DNA of 64,000 bases from Zygnema circumcarinatum (GCA_037447605.1 CM074823.1:21179-85178), one strand, 5' to 3'. Counted from the first letter of the stretch, positions 51,690-64,000 are shown. Made by a program: numbers and translations. The notes: generated from the sequence alone by a model not told the origin.

Positions 51690-54117
51690 ATGGGCGCCAC
51701 GGCGGAGGCGAGCGCAGGGGAGCACGTGGAGGTGCCTGTGGGGGAGCCCTCGCGGGTGTCGTACCCGAGCATCGCTCCGTACGGAACCTTCCCGCAGGTC
51801 GCTCCCACTCCGCCTCCCTCCTCCCGCCCCTCTCTTCTCTTCGCTCTGCCTCTCTCTCCTCCATTATCTCTTGTCTCTCCGCTATTCCCTCTCCCTTCCC
51901 TTGTCTCTCTCTCCCTCTCTTCTCTCTTTCCAGCCCCAAGACTTGCACCCACATTTCCCCATCTGGCCTCCCCTTTTTCATCGTCCGTTCCATTGCTTTT
52001 CCTTTTTGGAGTCGGATCCCTTATTATTTCTAATTTAGTTTTTATCTGCGTAACCTATTCAATATCCAAAAGGTGGGTCCTATATGAATTGCACGTTGCA
52101 GTTAGTATAGCACCCCTCGACCCATTCATGCAGCCTCCAAGAACCCTGCCGTTTTGTCCTTCCTCCTCTCCCTCTTTCTTTCCGTCCCCATCGCTCTCCA
52201 ACCCTCACGGCCCGTCCCCCTCTCATCCCTCCCTGTACCCGTCACCCAAAACACATGTAAGAAGCGTTGTTAATGCTTGAATGCAGCAGTTTTCAGTCAC
52301 TTTTATTCTAATTGGAATATTCTCACATGTTTGTTTTGAATGTGGCAGACCCAAGTCACCCCACCAGGTCAGACCAACACCCCCCCGCCCCTCACCCTCT
52401 TAAGTCGCTTTTTCCCCAATTTTCCGATTCTGGGTTACAATTGCCAATTCTGATCTTCTGTTTCTTTCCATAAATTGATTTCGGAATTGCGATACCCTAA
52501 AAACCCGAAACTGAATGATAAACGGCATGTGAATGGCTGTCATTTGCATGGTGCTGATGTGCAGTGTATCGGACGGTGATTGCGGAGCCGCGCTATTTCT
52601 ATGTGAGCGAAAGGTTGGAGCGCTTACCGTTTTGCGGATGCGGGCTCGGCGTGTTTCTGTACGTCCAATTCATTCCTCGGACAACTTCTTTTCTTTAGGG
52701 TTCTGGAAAGAAACCCTCCTGGTTAACTTTGAAAAGTCCGCATCATTAACGTTACCATAAGCATTTCGTGTGCCGGAGACGACAATATCATCAAACTTTT
52801 CACATTTGCATGCTTGCCACCTTCGATCAACCATCTCGTTCGTTTCTGCGATGGTTTCGTTAGCCCAGCTCTTCTTTTCCCCTCATTGAATCACGCTTCT
52901 CCATTTTACTTTTACTACACTTCCAATATTGTTTCCCAGCTTAAATCTGCTTTACATCCACACATGTTGCTTTACATTACGCTTGGGCAACCTGCATGCC
53001 CATGTGAGCAGGTTTCTGCTCGGCTTCGTATTCCCCATCGCGTGGTTTATTGGAGCCTTCGTTTACTTCTGCGTTGACTCCATCAACCACGACCGCCGAG
53101 AGCGAGTTGGCCTCTCTGCCTGCACCATTGCGGTGCGTATTTGGGGGTTTAAGGGGTACTGTATGTAACGGAATGTATGTAACGGAATGTATGTAACGGA
53201 ATGTATGAAACGGAATGTATGTAACTTCTGGTTGGAGGGTTTGCCGGACTCAGTCATGTCAATAACGCTTTCAGAAGTAGAGCTGCACATTTTTCTGTAC
53301 GGCGTAATGGTGGGCAACACTAATGGAATCGATGCCTGCTCTCGGTGAAGGTTTGTCAGATTTTTCACCGGGGAAATTAACTTGAACGCATAATCGCGTC
53401 AATTCTGAAGCTTTAGGTTGAACACTTCAGGTGTACTTGATGTCAGAGTTGAACTGCACCTTGTCTAGTTGCTTGATCGTTCTTTCGAGCGTTTGAAGGA
53501 GGGCTGCACCTGATTGCTACTGGTTGAGGAAAGACCTGTGATCTGGTCTTTTGTCAACTAGGGAAGCTGCGATAAAGGTGGAGTTTGGATGGGCTAATGC
53601 AGGGGAATCTTTCCCTGCTGTTTTGCCTTTCCTTCTGCCAAACGAAAGGGCAGGTTTTGCGTCGTTTGGATAAAACCTATGAAATCTTCTGTAGATCAAC
53701 CGTGATCCTTTCATCTCCTTCCCTTGTTCGCTATCCCGCCCTCTCCTTTCGTCTTCGCGTCTCCATTAGTCAAATCATTTTCTTGTGACATCTCCTTCAA
53801 TTCTGCTGCCCAAGCTGGTCGTACAGAGAATGCCGCGTGGCACTTCTCTGTTGGGTTTGGGCGTATGCTTTAAATTGGATTCCTTTACATTGGGTCTGGA
53901 CATGGACGTGTCTGAAATTCGGTCCCTCTATTCAGTAGGGTCCCCCCCCCTTGAATTAAGTAAGTCCCCTTATGGCGGAGGGCGCGCTCATATTGGCGTG
54001 GCGGTGTGGCGCTGCTGCTGCATGCAGGCGGCGCTGTTCACCGCTGCTCTGTTCGGCGGCCGCCTGCTCATGGACAAGTGGGGCAGGCAGGATGGGGGCC
54101 ACCACCGCTCCGACTGA
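51690..54117 (+). CDS. 60S ribosomal protein L18a-like membrane protein
   Basis: A small plant family named for distant similarity to L18a; members are predicted membrane proteins, not ribosome components. Exons: 51690-51797, 52349-52367 (19 nt), 52565-52658, 53012-53132 and 54028-54117; all phases fit; 143 residues. The N-terminus ends PSIAPYGTFP, the usual P-Y-GTF element. Then VYRTVIAEPRYFYV and LERLPFCGCGLGVFLL precede a hydrophobic span LLGFVFPIAWFIGAFVYFCV, a basic-acidic loop DSINHDRRERVGLSACTIA and a second hydrophobic span ALFTAALFGGRLL, matching the family order LPCCGIG-helix-loop-ACTIA-helix. Biochemical role unknown. The microexon is required to keep the frame. Confidence 0.85.
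53161..53225 (+). repeat. 14-bp tandem repeats
   Basis: GTATGTAACGGAAT repeated about 4.6 times with one base change, in the last intron of the L18a-like gene. Confidence 0.92.
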
Positions 54118-54924
54118 CCGGACTGTGTCTCCTCGCTCATACGATTCTTAATGTAAAGATTGTAAAGATTGATTGATGAAAGATTGATGTAAAGATTGTG
54201 TCGCAGTGCGCTCTCCATCTGCTCTTTTGCAGGCGGGTTACCAATGGAAAGGCTCGTTCCGAGGTTTGGAAGAGTCACCGTCATATTTTGCAGGAAGAGT
54301 GTGTTGTTGGTTTTCATTTTGTTCGGTCGTTGGGCTTCGTTGGATGCAGGCGGGAGTGGTTGCCTTTCTGTGCGTCTCCGCATGGCTCAAGTATATTCAG
54401 GACTGAGGGGCAACTGCCAGTGGGCAAAGTAAGGCTGCGGAGGGAGCTGCGCTGGCGGCAGCTGATATTGCAACACTCTGCCTCTGCCTCATCCTCCTTT
54501 GTATATATATATATTTTCTGTGAACAAACAATACCTAATGCCTAATGAGGACCCTGTAATGGAAAGTGACAATTCATTGTCTATGGAGCTATTGACGTTG
54601 AACACCAAGATACGGTCGGTTGTGGGTTCCTCCGCAAACACAATTGCGGTTTAATCCACAGACAATCTGAATCATAAGTGGACGGTGTCCAGCATTGTGA
54701 GTTGTGTTAATCGCAGAATGCAAGTACATAAACGGAGTAGCTTTGCTGTTAATGTTGTTGTTACAATGGCATTGGCATTGCGTTGTCATGTCACTTTGAC
54801 AACAATCAGAGGGGCAATATCATCCTTCACACGTAACAGGCACAAGACGAGGTGCAAGTGCCAAAAAGAGTGTTTGAACAACATCAGTCCCCTGCGCACT
54901 GCAGCTCAGTTGCAGGCAGGCGCC
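54118..54924. other. 3' flanks of convergent genes
   Basis: Spacer between the stop codons of the L18a-like gene (plus) and the eL8 gene (minus). It has AAGATTG-type repeats at 54156-54200 and an (AT)n run at 54504-54514. No supported gene. Confidence 0.6.
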
Positions 54925-56961
54925 TTAAGACATGCGCTGCGCTGCCTCCTTGGCGAGCACGCGCTCGCGAGCCTTCGTCTTGGCCTGCGACTTGACGCCC
55001 ATGATGCCTCCGCCCCATTGCCTTCTGATGTCGTCATAGCGGTCGTTGAAGTTCGCCTGCGGGGAAGGAGGGAGGAGAGACAGTCAGTCGCCCTCTCAAC
55101 AGAAGCCGCTCGCAAGGCGGGCACAGACCATGGCTGCCCAAACAGGATCATGACGCGATCCATTTGAAGCGTGCCGTGAGCGGCACAAGAGAAGCAAAGG
55201 GCCCTCACCTTGATGGACTCAATGATCTTGCTGAAGTCGTGCTTGTCCTCGTTCTTCACGGCCGTCAGGCACAGGGCGGTCGCTGTCTTCTTGTGGACCA
55301 CCTGGCATCAGCACAAGAGTTGTCTCTGCTTCCAAGTAAACACTACATCGTGGCTATGCTTCACTCAACCAGAGAAGAGAGAGCGAGAGAGAGGGGGGGG
55401 GAGAGTGAGGGAGAGAGGAGGGGGAGAGTGAGAGAGAGGAAGAAAAAGAGAGAGAGTGGGGTGAAGGGGTGTGGGGGGGGAGGTCAGAGGCAAATACCGC
55501 TCCGAGGCGAGCCTTTCCCTTGACAATGCAGTAGGGCACCCCCATCTTGCGGCACAACACAGGCAGCCACACAACGAGCTCAATGGGGTCGACATCGTGC
55601 GCAATCACCACCAGCTGCGCCTTCCCCTGCATGCCCCATATAGTCCCCCAGTCAGCCCCGAGTTTCCTTCCCTCGCAACACAAAGTTGCTGCAGTCTGTA
55701 TGCCTAAATCACACGTCCAATGCAGGCTGTAGTAGATACCAGAAATGCACAGAAGAGTTTAACTACACGAGGGAGCTGACAGGTCTCACGCTCATGAATA
55801 TCCTTCAAGGGTCGCACGTGCTTACTGCAGACCATCTTCTTGCCACAAAGCAGTCCGGGAGAGGTTAAGAGCAGGGAGATGCTGCACCTGCTCAATGAGG
55901 TAAGTGATGTGGTTGATGCCGTACTTGACCACAATGGGCTTTTTGGTCTCCACCGTCTTGCCCTCGGCCTCGGCCGCTGCCTTCTTCATCAACCTCTCCT
56001 TCTTCTCAGCCTTCTCCTCAGGCCTATATTTGAGCAACATCTTGAATAAGCTGGAAGCTGCATGTATAAGGAAAAGCAACGAACGTTACCATCGGCATTC
56101 TATCTGCTCACATTTCTCAACATATCAATTTTCCAAGCTCTTACGCCGGATCATTTCTGACATAGAGACAGTGAATGCCTCCTCCAAAGAGATACAATGG
56201 AGCTATAGTCATGCCTTCATAGTTATGCCTCGTATGACTTAGCAATGAACAGCACCCAAAAGCCCTTCAACCTTCCAAATCAAAACCAAAACCCAAAACA
56301 AAAAAACCAACCCAACTCTCCAAAACGAACTGAAGTATGAAGCCAACCAATTACAGCAAAACGTTGATTTTCCTAGAAAAGCGGAGGACAACAGAACCCT
56401 AAAAACCCTTACCGAGGTTCTTGTCGAGGGTCTTTGTGAACTGGTTCAGCGCGGGGGGGACCTTGAGACGCTGGTTGAGCACACGCCTCTGCCTCTGAAT
56501 GCGAACATATTTGGGCCACTTCACAAAGCGGTGGAGGTTCTTCTTCGGAGGAAGGGCTCCCCCGATGCCAAACTGCTTCGGCCGCTTCTCAAAGAGAGGG
56601 TTCACTGTCTTCTCAGGGGCCTGCAAGTAATGCACTGGAGGGCGTACGTTAATAACATCTCAATCGTACGCAGCATCTACGTGAAGCTACGATTCAAACA
56701 CATCCCTTAGCACTACCGAGAGATAAAGCAACCGCAAATTTCTTCCTGCAAAAGCAGTAATTAACTTGAAGCCAGGAAAAGCTGCCGGAAAATAAAAATG
56801 GATTCAGAGAAAACTTAAGAAAAGAAGTAAAAAAACCGACTTGCATTCTAGTTTCTGTCAGCCGCCCTATAGGGGGGTTCAGAATCGTTGACCTTGTCCT
56901 TCTTGCCCGCTGCAGCCGGAGCAGGCGCAGGGACCTTCGCACTCCTCTTGGGCGCCTGCAT
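54925..56961 (-). CDS. RPL7A: Ribosomal protein eL8 (60S L7a)
   Basis: Component of the large cytosolic ribosomal subunit, with an L7Ae-type RNA-binding fold. Exons (minus): 56893-56961, 56413-56620, 55888-56057, 55498-55626, 55209-55301 and 54925-55056; phases agree, about 265 residues. Conserved stretches include [112 protein letters not shown], and the end [20 protein letters not shown] then AAQRMS. In the ATG-CAG-GCG reading the start is MQAPKR; relatives start MAPK, so the true ATG may lie on an upstream non-coding-rich exon spliced to GCG at 56955. The best candidate is the ATG at 58507-58505, directly followed by GTGCGC. Confidence 0.96.
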
Positions 56962-57957
56962 AAGCACACGTTTCAGCATCAATTTGTCCCAAGACAAGAG
57001 GGAAAGGGAGATGTGTAAACAGATGAGTGCAGGACGGGGGGGAGAGAGAGCGTGAGTGTATAAGAGGGGCAGTCGCAGACAGGGAGGAGGAGAGCCGGAA
57101 CGGAAGATAGAAGAGCGGCGGGAAGAGGGAACGACATGATAAGTGTGGACGGGCGGGAGAGAAAGAGAGTGGGGGAGAGGAGAAAGGAACGAGCAGGAGA
57201 AAGAAGGGAGGGCGACAAGTAAAGAGGAGGCGGGGGTGAGTTGGGGAGGTAGAAACACAGTGGGGAAGAGAGTGAATACCCAACTCAGGACAAGCGAGGT
57301 TTCCCTTCAGAATCCTACCCCTAGTTTCGACACTTTGCCTCATCCGCCTTCACCAAGAGGCAGCTGGCATTCATCTACTCATCCGTAGCCCCTCGCAGAG
57401 ATTTACTATTTACACACAAAGTGCATACCTTCATACCTTCCTACTTTCACAGCCAAAGGAAGACTGAACAGAAACACTCTAACGGAGCCATTTGCACAAC
57501 GTTGGGCAGGCAGTGAAGCCTTCCGCGGCTGCCCGCGGGAGCTTGCAGCGGAGACTCGACATAATCCGCTTTAGAACGTTCGATTAAGCTGAATTTTACT
57601 AAGCATGACTCCGGAATGAAAATTAATCCTTCTGCGCGTCCACAAAATGAGGACAATTTTACAAGTAATAGGGAAACTTAGGTGTATTAGAGACACTCCT
57701 CCAAAGAGCACCGAAGACATGTTCAGCAAAATACGTAGAATCCTGGGCGGTAATGCTCTCCAATGCTATAAACCAATGCAGAGCACAGAGGCTGATTTGG
57801 TTCAGATAAAAATATGTGAACATGAACATGTGAACATCATCCAAACAAAAGAACAATCCGGCGACGCGCCGTGACTCTGGAAAAGCACATCAAAGGAGGT
57901 CTCAAACTACGAATCCCGGGGGAGAAAGGCGATTGTCACGGTAGCCCTACCAACCAA

Positions 57958-58087
57958 AACCCTAAAACTCAGAAACCCTAAAACAAGAAAAAGGTTCCAC
58001 CAAAAAGTAGCACGGTCGTACAGATTCCTCTCCCCACTGTCTGGACCCGCCGCAACAATCCTACAGATCCAGAATTTCAAACCCTAA
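57958..58087 (-). promoter_or_regulatory. Telo-box cluster upstream of the eL8 gene
   Basis: Three AAACCCTAA motifs (57958-57966, 57973-57981 and 58079-58087, plus-strand notation). Telo boxes are typical of promoters and leaders of plant ribosomal protein genes, so these probably mark the eL8 control region, or its first intron if the ATG at 58507 is used. Confidence 0.6.
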
Positions 58088-58139
58088 CGACAAAATCCGT
58101 CCAGTTTGGGAAGCATTACAAGGGAGCAAATGCAACAGA

Positions 58140-58500
58140 CACTATAGAGATGGGATGGGAGGAGAGAGGGTGTACGAATAGGGGGAGAGAGGGCTGTAAG
58201 GATGGGAGGACAGGAGTGGGAGCAGTGGGAGAGGGAGGGAAAAGATTCTAAGCGAGGGCGAAAGATGTATGCGAGATGGTGCGAGGAGAGCGTAGTAAGA
58301 GAGATAGAAAAGGGGAATGGGGTCAAGAAGAGAGGGAGGGAAAAAGTAGCGGGCGGGATGGGAGAAGGGCGGGAGTGGAGGGGGAGGGAAGCAAGAGAAT
58401 ATGAGGCCAAGATAGAGAAAGGGGAAGGGACATAGAGAATGAAGCAAGCGTGAGGAGGGGGGGCGCGCGAGAGGGAGAGAGGGCGAGGAGGGGCGGGGGC
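58140..58500 (+). other. Purine-rich tract between the divergent eL8 and PRMT4 genes
   Basis: GGGAGA/GAGGGA-rich sequence with almost no pyrimidines in places, ending at GCACCATGG (58501-58509). Similar purine-rich blocks occur at 57000-57245. No coding support. Presumed regulatory or leader sequence. Confidence 0.45.
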
Positions 58501-59056
58501 GCACCATGGCGGCCGCGGCGGGGACGAGCGCGGGCCTGAGCGGGACGGGCCGGGGAAAGACCCGCACCCTCGCCCGCCTGCGCTATGTGCCCCCCCCGCC
58601 AGGGTTTACATGCGCCCGCCAGTTGGGGAAGCCATCCGTACAACGGAATGCGGGCAGCTCCATGGACGGACGGACGCATGGTACGGCCCGTATCGGGTCC
58701 GTCCGTCCGTCCGCCCGCCCCCGGGCCTGCGTGCGTGGACCCAGCCAGCGTCGCCCTCCGGGTGGACTCGCGGGTGGACTCTAGGGCAGCGCCGTGCCGT
58801 ATGAAACAGCACGGAATACGGGAACGGGAATGCGGGATTACGGGTACGGGAATTTGCTGGCGAGTCCCTAACGGACGTCCCTGGCAGGCAGGCCCGAGGG
58901 AGTACTGTACGGAGACTGTAGGGACTTCGACAGGAGGCAGGAGGCAGTAGAGTACCGCAGGGCCTGCCTGCAGGAGGGGCAAGGGCAGGAGCAAGGGCAG
59001 GACAAGAGCAAGCGGGCAGGCAGGCTGGCTGGCTGGCCGTGCTGCTCACTTAGGCG

Positions 59057-62000
59057 ATGAAGGTGCTGCAAGGCTTCAATATCAGCGAGCTGCTGTTGCT
59101 GCCTGCTGCAGCAGGCGGTGACGACGATGGGGAGGGCGAGCAGGAGCCTGCTTGGAGTCGCAAAGGAGATTCCGTGGCGGTGTTTGAAGAGGAGGACAGC
59201 GGCAGATGGATAGATTTCTGCGTAGCTGGAGGAGCAGATGGAAGCTCGAAAGGCCAGCTTATCGTCAGAGCGGACCTTTCAAAAGACGTGCAGGTGACTG
59301 CACTCTGTTCTGGTTCTTGAAATTTGGCTGACTTGTTCTCTTCCTCTTGCGAAGCTCTACATTGAGAAAATGAAGAGCTGAGCTGGAGGAATTGAGAACG
59401 CTTTCTTGACAATGCTTCGCTTAGGCTGAGCATGATTCAGCTGGCGCTTTAATCTGTGACTGAATTCATCCCTTGCGTCGTTCTGCTGCAATCCTCAGCA
59501 ATTAGATGACCTGCACGATGCAGACTAAATTCGAAGCAGGCGAGGAAGGTGAAGGACTTGATGAAGGTATCTTCGTTGCTAAGGATGGCTTGTGCATTGC
59601 AGTTCGCAGTGACTGGACCGCAGCTTCAGACATGGCTCATACCCGCCAATATATCACCCTCTGAAACTAAGGTCAGCAGCATTGCACCACTTCCCCTCCC
59701 TTAGTCGTTTGTAAGGCTGCAGCATTCAACCTTCACCTTTCAACGGTCAGCTTACACTCTATCATCACTTGAAGTAGTCTGCACTGCTTCCAGGAGGATA
59801 TGAGATATAGCAGGGCATTCGTTCACAAATCAATGTAGTCGGATTATGTACGTAAAAGGCAAATGAATGAAAGCGACGTCCGGGACAACAGGGGATAATG
59901 GCTACACATTCTTCTATGCTATCTTGCTCTTTTTCTCTCGCCTTTGGGAATCTCGACACCTAAGTTCCGGCAACTACAGTTGACAATTAAACCGTTTCGT
60001 GAAATGCAGCCGATTCAACATCGGACCTTCATTCTTCGCTTCAGGACAGAAGAGTTTTCAGTCCATTTCTTTTCAGAGGCGAAGAGTTGGAATGGCGTCG
60101 AAGGAGGTGACCCTCGCTCCTTTTATTGTTTTTTCATCTTTTCAATATGCATTTATATTTTTAATAATACCCATCACAATGAAGGAATAGGTATGAAGCA
60201 TGACAGATGCGCGTGCATTGCTGTGGCGCTTGCAAGCTCTGCCTGTCTCTGGAAGAATGGTGAACTCTGTTGTTTTTATCGCGCTGTTTCATTTCTTCTT
60301 TCCTGCTTGACACTTGAAGGTGTCTTCCATTTTGGCAAAAGTGCGGTGCTTCGTTTACGCCTATGCTCTTACAGAATCCCTTTTTCAGACTCTTTAACTG
60401 CTGGTTGCAGATCCTACTCATCATTCAGGCAGTCTCTTTGACAGAAAAATTGAAGCTGCTTCTGCAAAAATGTATTTCCACTATTATGGCCAACTTCTTC
60501 ATCAGCAGAATATGCTCCAGGATTATGTGAGAACTGGTAAGCTGTCTAGTTTCACTTATGCTCGCAGTTTCTGTGACATGTTTTTCTTTGCTGCGTACGG
60601 TTGCTATTGTGGTCGTGAGTAAGTTCATGAGATCAGGTCTTTCAAGCTCACAATAGCTTACATGTTATTATTATCGCAGGCACCTATTATGCAGCTGTGT
60701 TGGAAAACAGGATTGACTTTGAAGGAAAGATCGTTGTCGATGTCGGAGCTGGCAGTGGAATACTTTCTCTATTTGCAGCACAGGTGAAGATGCTTTCCTA
60801 TTTTCTCAGATAACCCGAAGTGCGATGTATTGGCTGAGATGAAGCCCGGCCTCCAAATTTCACTAGTTTTTCTAGTTTCAGCATGTTACTGCTCTTGTAT
60901 GGGTAAATTTCCTTTGGCAGGGATATTGCTCATTTTCCTGCACACCATTGTTAAACACAAACACAGCGATGTGGACGCAATAGACGTGATCTTCATCTCA
61001 ATTCAATCCGAAGCAAGCATGGTCGTTAAAATGATGAGTTGCACACCACTACCCCCGACCCCCCAGAGGCCATTTTTCTATTCAGAAGAGGTTGTATTTG
61101 ACCTGACTCCGTGTCGCCTTCTTCTTTGATTGTGCAAAGTTGTGCAGGCCGGGGCTCAGCATGTGTATGCAGTTGAGGCCTCCCCAATGGCGGAGTATGC
61201 TAAGAGACTTGCTGCTGGAAATCCCGCACTTGGGCAAAGGATCACTGTATAGTCAACTAATCCTGATGTTTTCCTTCTGAAGCTTGTCAGGTTTGTGTGT
61301 TCTGGTGTACTGATTCTTCCTTCTTTGCTTGGATCATCGATGGTCGAAGCATGTCTACTGTGTGCGAAATGAGTTGAAATTTTACTGTAGTGAACTTCGC
61401 TTATGCAAGGCATTGGGCTTGCAGATAGTGCACGGAAAGGTTGAGGATGTCGAGATACCAGAGAAGGCAGATGTTCTTATATCTGAACCCATGGGTAAGG
61501 CTGCCATCAGGTCGCATTGGAACTCTAAACCTTGATGCGATTTGCTGGCCGCGTATAACGAGATGCGCAATAATACCCTCCAATATCGTAGGCAAACTAA
61601 TTTGAATCATGATATTGGTTCGAAACAGAAAATAGTCGTGGAAGGATGTCTATGGTGAACTGTTGTCAGACTAGAGCTCTTGGGCTTAGTTGCAAAGTGT
61701 TTCTTTCGGCCAGGAACTCTCCTTGTAAACGAGCGGATGTTGGAATCGTATGTAATAGCGAGAGAACGGTTTTTGAAACCTGAAGGGAAAATGTTTCCAA
61801 CTTTAGGAAGGTGAGGTTGCCGGCTTCAACTTGTGTGACGGACAGTGCTCTTTGCAAACCAGGCTGCAAAGCTCTTTCCAAAAGTCTGACTATAGACCTC
61901 CTGTCCTTATTTCCAGTTTGTAACACAGCAAAGCAAGCAATGTGTACACCTCCTTGACTTGTTATTGCTGTGGGTGTTGCCTCACGGCTGCTTTGTCTAT

Positions 62001-64000
62001 TTGGTTTTTTTGTTTTGTTTTTTTTTTTTTTTTGTCTTTTGTTTGTTTTTTTTTTTTTTTGTTTTTTTGGTTTATTTTTTTAGACTGTTGGCGACCACAC
62101 TCGTGGCTGCGGGTGTGTGAGTCTAAGCCTGAGGTTGCTTACAACAATCGTAGTCTTACTGTATTCCTGAAGAGTTATTTAACCGGAGTATGCAGGATAC
62201 ATATGGCGCCGTTTTCAGATGAATACCTCTATATTGAAATTGCAAATAAGGTAATATATCTCTGCCTTGTAAGTGGCATTTCATTGAGCAACCAATTGTG
62301 AATACTTTTTTCGATTCATGAACTTTTTAATTGACAGTCTTTGAAAACTGGCAAATGTTTCTCAAACATGTTGGGGTACGCACTTTCTGTTTTTCTTTCA
62401 CTGTTCTGTGGCATTTAAAGACTGCACCTTCGGTTACGCTGCAGGCCTTGTTTTGGCAGCAACCTAGCTACTACGGGGTCGACCTTACTCCACTGCACAG
62501 CGATGCATTTAAGGGCTATTTTGCTCAGGCAAGTCTCTCTTGTGCCAATTCGTGTCTCCGCTTTGCCATACTTGCCACACCCTGTAGGCATGAGGAAACA
62601 TCCCACGACGGTGGGAATGTACTCTTCAAGATTCTGTCGTATGATTATTTGTTTTCACAACTTTTGCGTTGTGGTTAGTTATGTGCAGCTTTCCTTGTTT
62701 GGAAATTGTCCTTATGCTTCTGTTGTGCCACTGCCTACAGCCAGTCGTGGATGCCTTCGATCCCAGGTTTCTAATTGCGCCGGGCATCACTCATACGATA
62801 GACTTTTCTTCAGCGAAGGTACCCTCTAATGATGACACAAAAAGTTTTCTGCCCTCCGTTAACCTCTATCACTTCATCGTATTCTGATGGGTTTTCTATC
62901 ATTCCCGGTTTTGGTCAACCTGGGCATTGCTCAACGGACCTCTGCACTCTGGGAGGGGCTGCGAGAGCTGGTCTGTGAGGTGTGTCTGTAGTTTCTTTGC
63001 TTATGCATTAGTGGTCCATTAGTGGTCAAAACGCGCTGCGTTTGCATGTGGCTAGCTTCTAGCATCATGGAGTAATAATGACATCTAAAAGTAAAGACGT
63101 TGATCTTGTCATGTCAAATTCATGCGGTGGGAGGTGCGTTAGAACTGTTTGAACCCTTGATCTTGTTGGCGTTTGCATTTCCTTAATGTTGGAGTAGCTC
63201 CTGATCATATCTCTTTTATGTCGAACTTGTAGGTGGCTTTTCATTTCTCACAAGCTTTTCCTGCGCATGTTTGATTTTTGTGGCAGGAAGATGATCTCTT
63301 TGAAATTGATATTCCACTGAACTTTAAAGCAGCAATGGCAGCGAGGGTGCATGGCCTCGCTTGCTGGTTTGATGTGCTCTTCAATGGCAGGTACAGTTAT
63401 TAGAATGAACTTTGGCTGCCGCTGTAAATGCCTCAAGACATTCGCAATGTTTGGGGGATCATTTACAGAATGTTGTTCGTTCAAACAAACGCTATGAGCG
63501 TAGGTGCGTGTATGGCTGCCCTGCGTAGTTTGCTTCTAGTATTCTTTTTGTGGTTGAAAGTCATAGCTATCGGGTATGGTCTCGTGGGCCCGTCGTGTTA
63601 TTGTTTGCATGTTTGTTATGGACAGATAGCCGTGTCTGGACAGCTGCTTCAAACATTTCACGTCCTTATGTAGGAGAAGAAGTTGCTCTGAGCGTGGTAT
63701 GTTCAACACGAACCGTTCGTGTTTGTGTCTCCGCTGTGAGCTTATCCATCTGCATGTGCTGCGAGTGCAGCACGGTCCCGCGGTGGCTGTCGACGGCTCC
63801 GGGTTCGCCCACCACGCACTGGTATCAGCTGCGCTGCGTCTTGGCGCAGCCCCTGCACGTGCTGGCGGGGCAGCAGCTCACGGGCCGTATGCGCCTTTCG
63901 GCGCACAGCGCGCAGAGCTACACTATCGACCTCACGCTCTCAGGTTCCCTCCCTTCCCTCCCTTCCCTCGCTTCCCTCCCTTCCCTCCCTTCCCTCCCTT
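59057..64000 (+). CDS. PRMT4: Protein arginine methyltransferase 4 (CARM1 type), 3' end outside window
   Basis: Type I enzyme that transfers methyl groups from S-adenosylmethionine to arginines of histones and RNA-binding proteins. Exons: 59057-59293, 59603-59671, 59980-60106, 60411-60536, 60680-60783, 61148-61246, 61425-61494, 61714-61810, 62196-62250, 62445-62528, 62741-62818, 63287-63390 and 63771-63943; 474 residues visible, last donor at 63944, more exons beyond. The N-terminal part (1-150) matches the plant PRMT4 PH-like region. Catalytic motifs: KMYFHYYGQLLHQQNMLQDY, VVDVGAGSGIL (SAM site), ISEPMG plus NERML (double-E loop), and TTHWYQ. One intron (after 62528) has a GC donor. A further 5' exon, 58506-58586 spliced to 59054 in phase 0, is possible. 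Nuclear location is inferred. Confidence 0.95.
62004..62082 (+). repeat. T-rich tract in a PRMT4 intron
   Basis: Runs of T up to 15 bases broken by G or C, in the intron before exon 9. Simple sequence only. Confidence 0.9.
63944..64000 (+). repeat. (TTCCCTCCC)n microsatellite at window end
   Basis: Nine-base pyrimidine repeat starting right after the exon-13 donor of PRMT4 and running off the window. Confidence 0.93.

Overview
The window is nuclear DNA of a streptophyte, a land plant or close relative, probably a seed-free lineage; the species cannot be told from the sequence. Supporting signs are a plastid-type coproporphyrinogen III oxidase with a transit-peptide-like N-terminus, a plant 'L18a-like' small membrane protein, TTTAGGG/AAACCCTAA telomere-type motifs, LRR exons of exactly 72 nt, and Ty1/copia elements primed by initiator tRNA-Met. 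The left 30.8 kb is repeats and dead transposons; the right 33 kb holds six intron-rich genes.

Left part. Positions 1-8057 are a 174-bp tandem satellite in two subfamilies. Next come a degenerate minus-strand copia element (8417-14791), a plus-strand copia fragment (15280-17388), several blocks of a GTGCCTGC/GTGCCTCG minisatellite (17389-21600), a second LTR type (ending at 22289), and a deleted plus-strand copia element (24041 to an assembly gap at 29061-29547). A diverged, inverted satellite fragment (29764-30003) and a solo copia LTR (30004-30792) close the region. Nested among these is a small element family, about 455-465 bp for a full copy, with about 135-bp terminal repeats that contain tRNA-like A and B boxes. 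It has a TRIM layout (TG...CA repeats, PBS-like and polypurine tracts) and is the most novel-looking item here.

Right part. (1) A large, disordered, Ser/Pro/Glu-rich protein of unknown function (31312-37586 or to 38525, plus). (2) Coproporphyrinogen III oxidase, nine exons (40172-43924, plus). (3) A secreted LRR protein, thirteen exons, with a Cys-rich tail and no kinase (44954-49898, minus). (4) A 60S L18a-like membrane protein, five exons including a 19-nt microexon (51690-54117, plus). (5) Ribosomal protein eL8/L7a (54925-56961, minus). (6) A CARM1/PRMT4-type arginine methyltransferase, cut by the window end (59057-64000, plus). eL8 and PRMT4 are head to head. Exon coordinates were derived by hand from GT-AG signals, phase agreement and family conservation.

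The genes do not form a pathway. They are ordinary euchromatic neighbours: tetrapyrrole synthesis in the plastid, an extracellular LRR protein, translation and nuclear arginine methylation. No rRNA gene, functional tRNA gene, CRISPR array or intact autonomous transposon was found.
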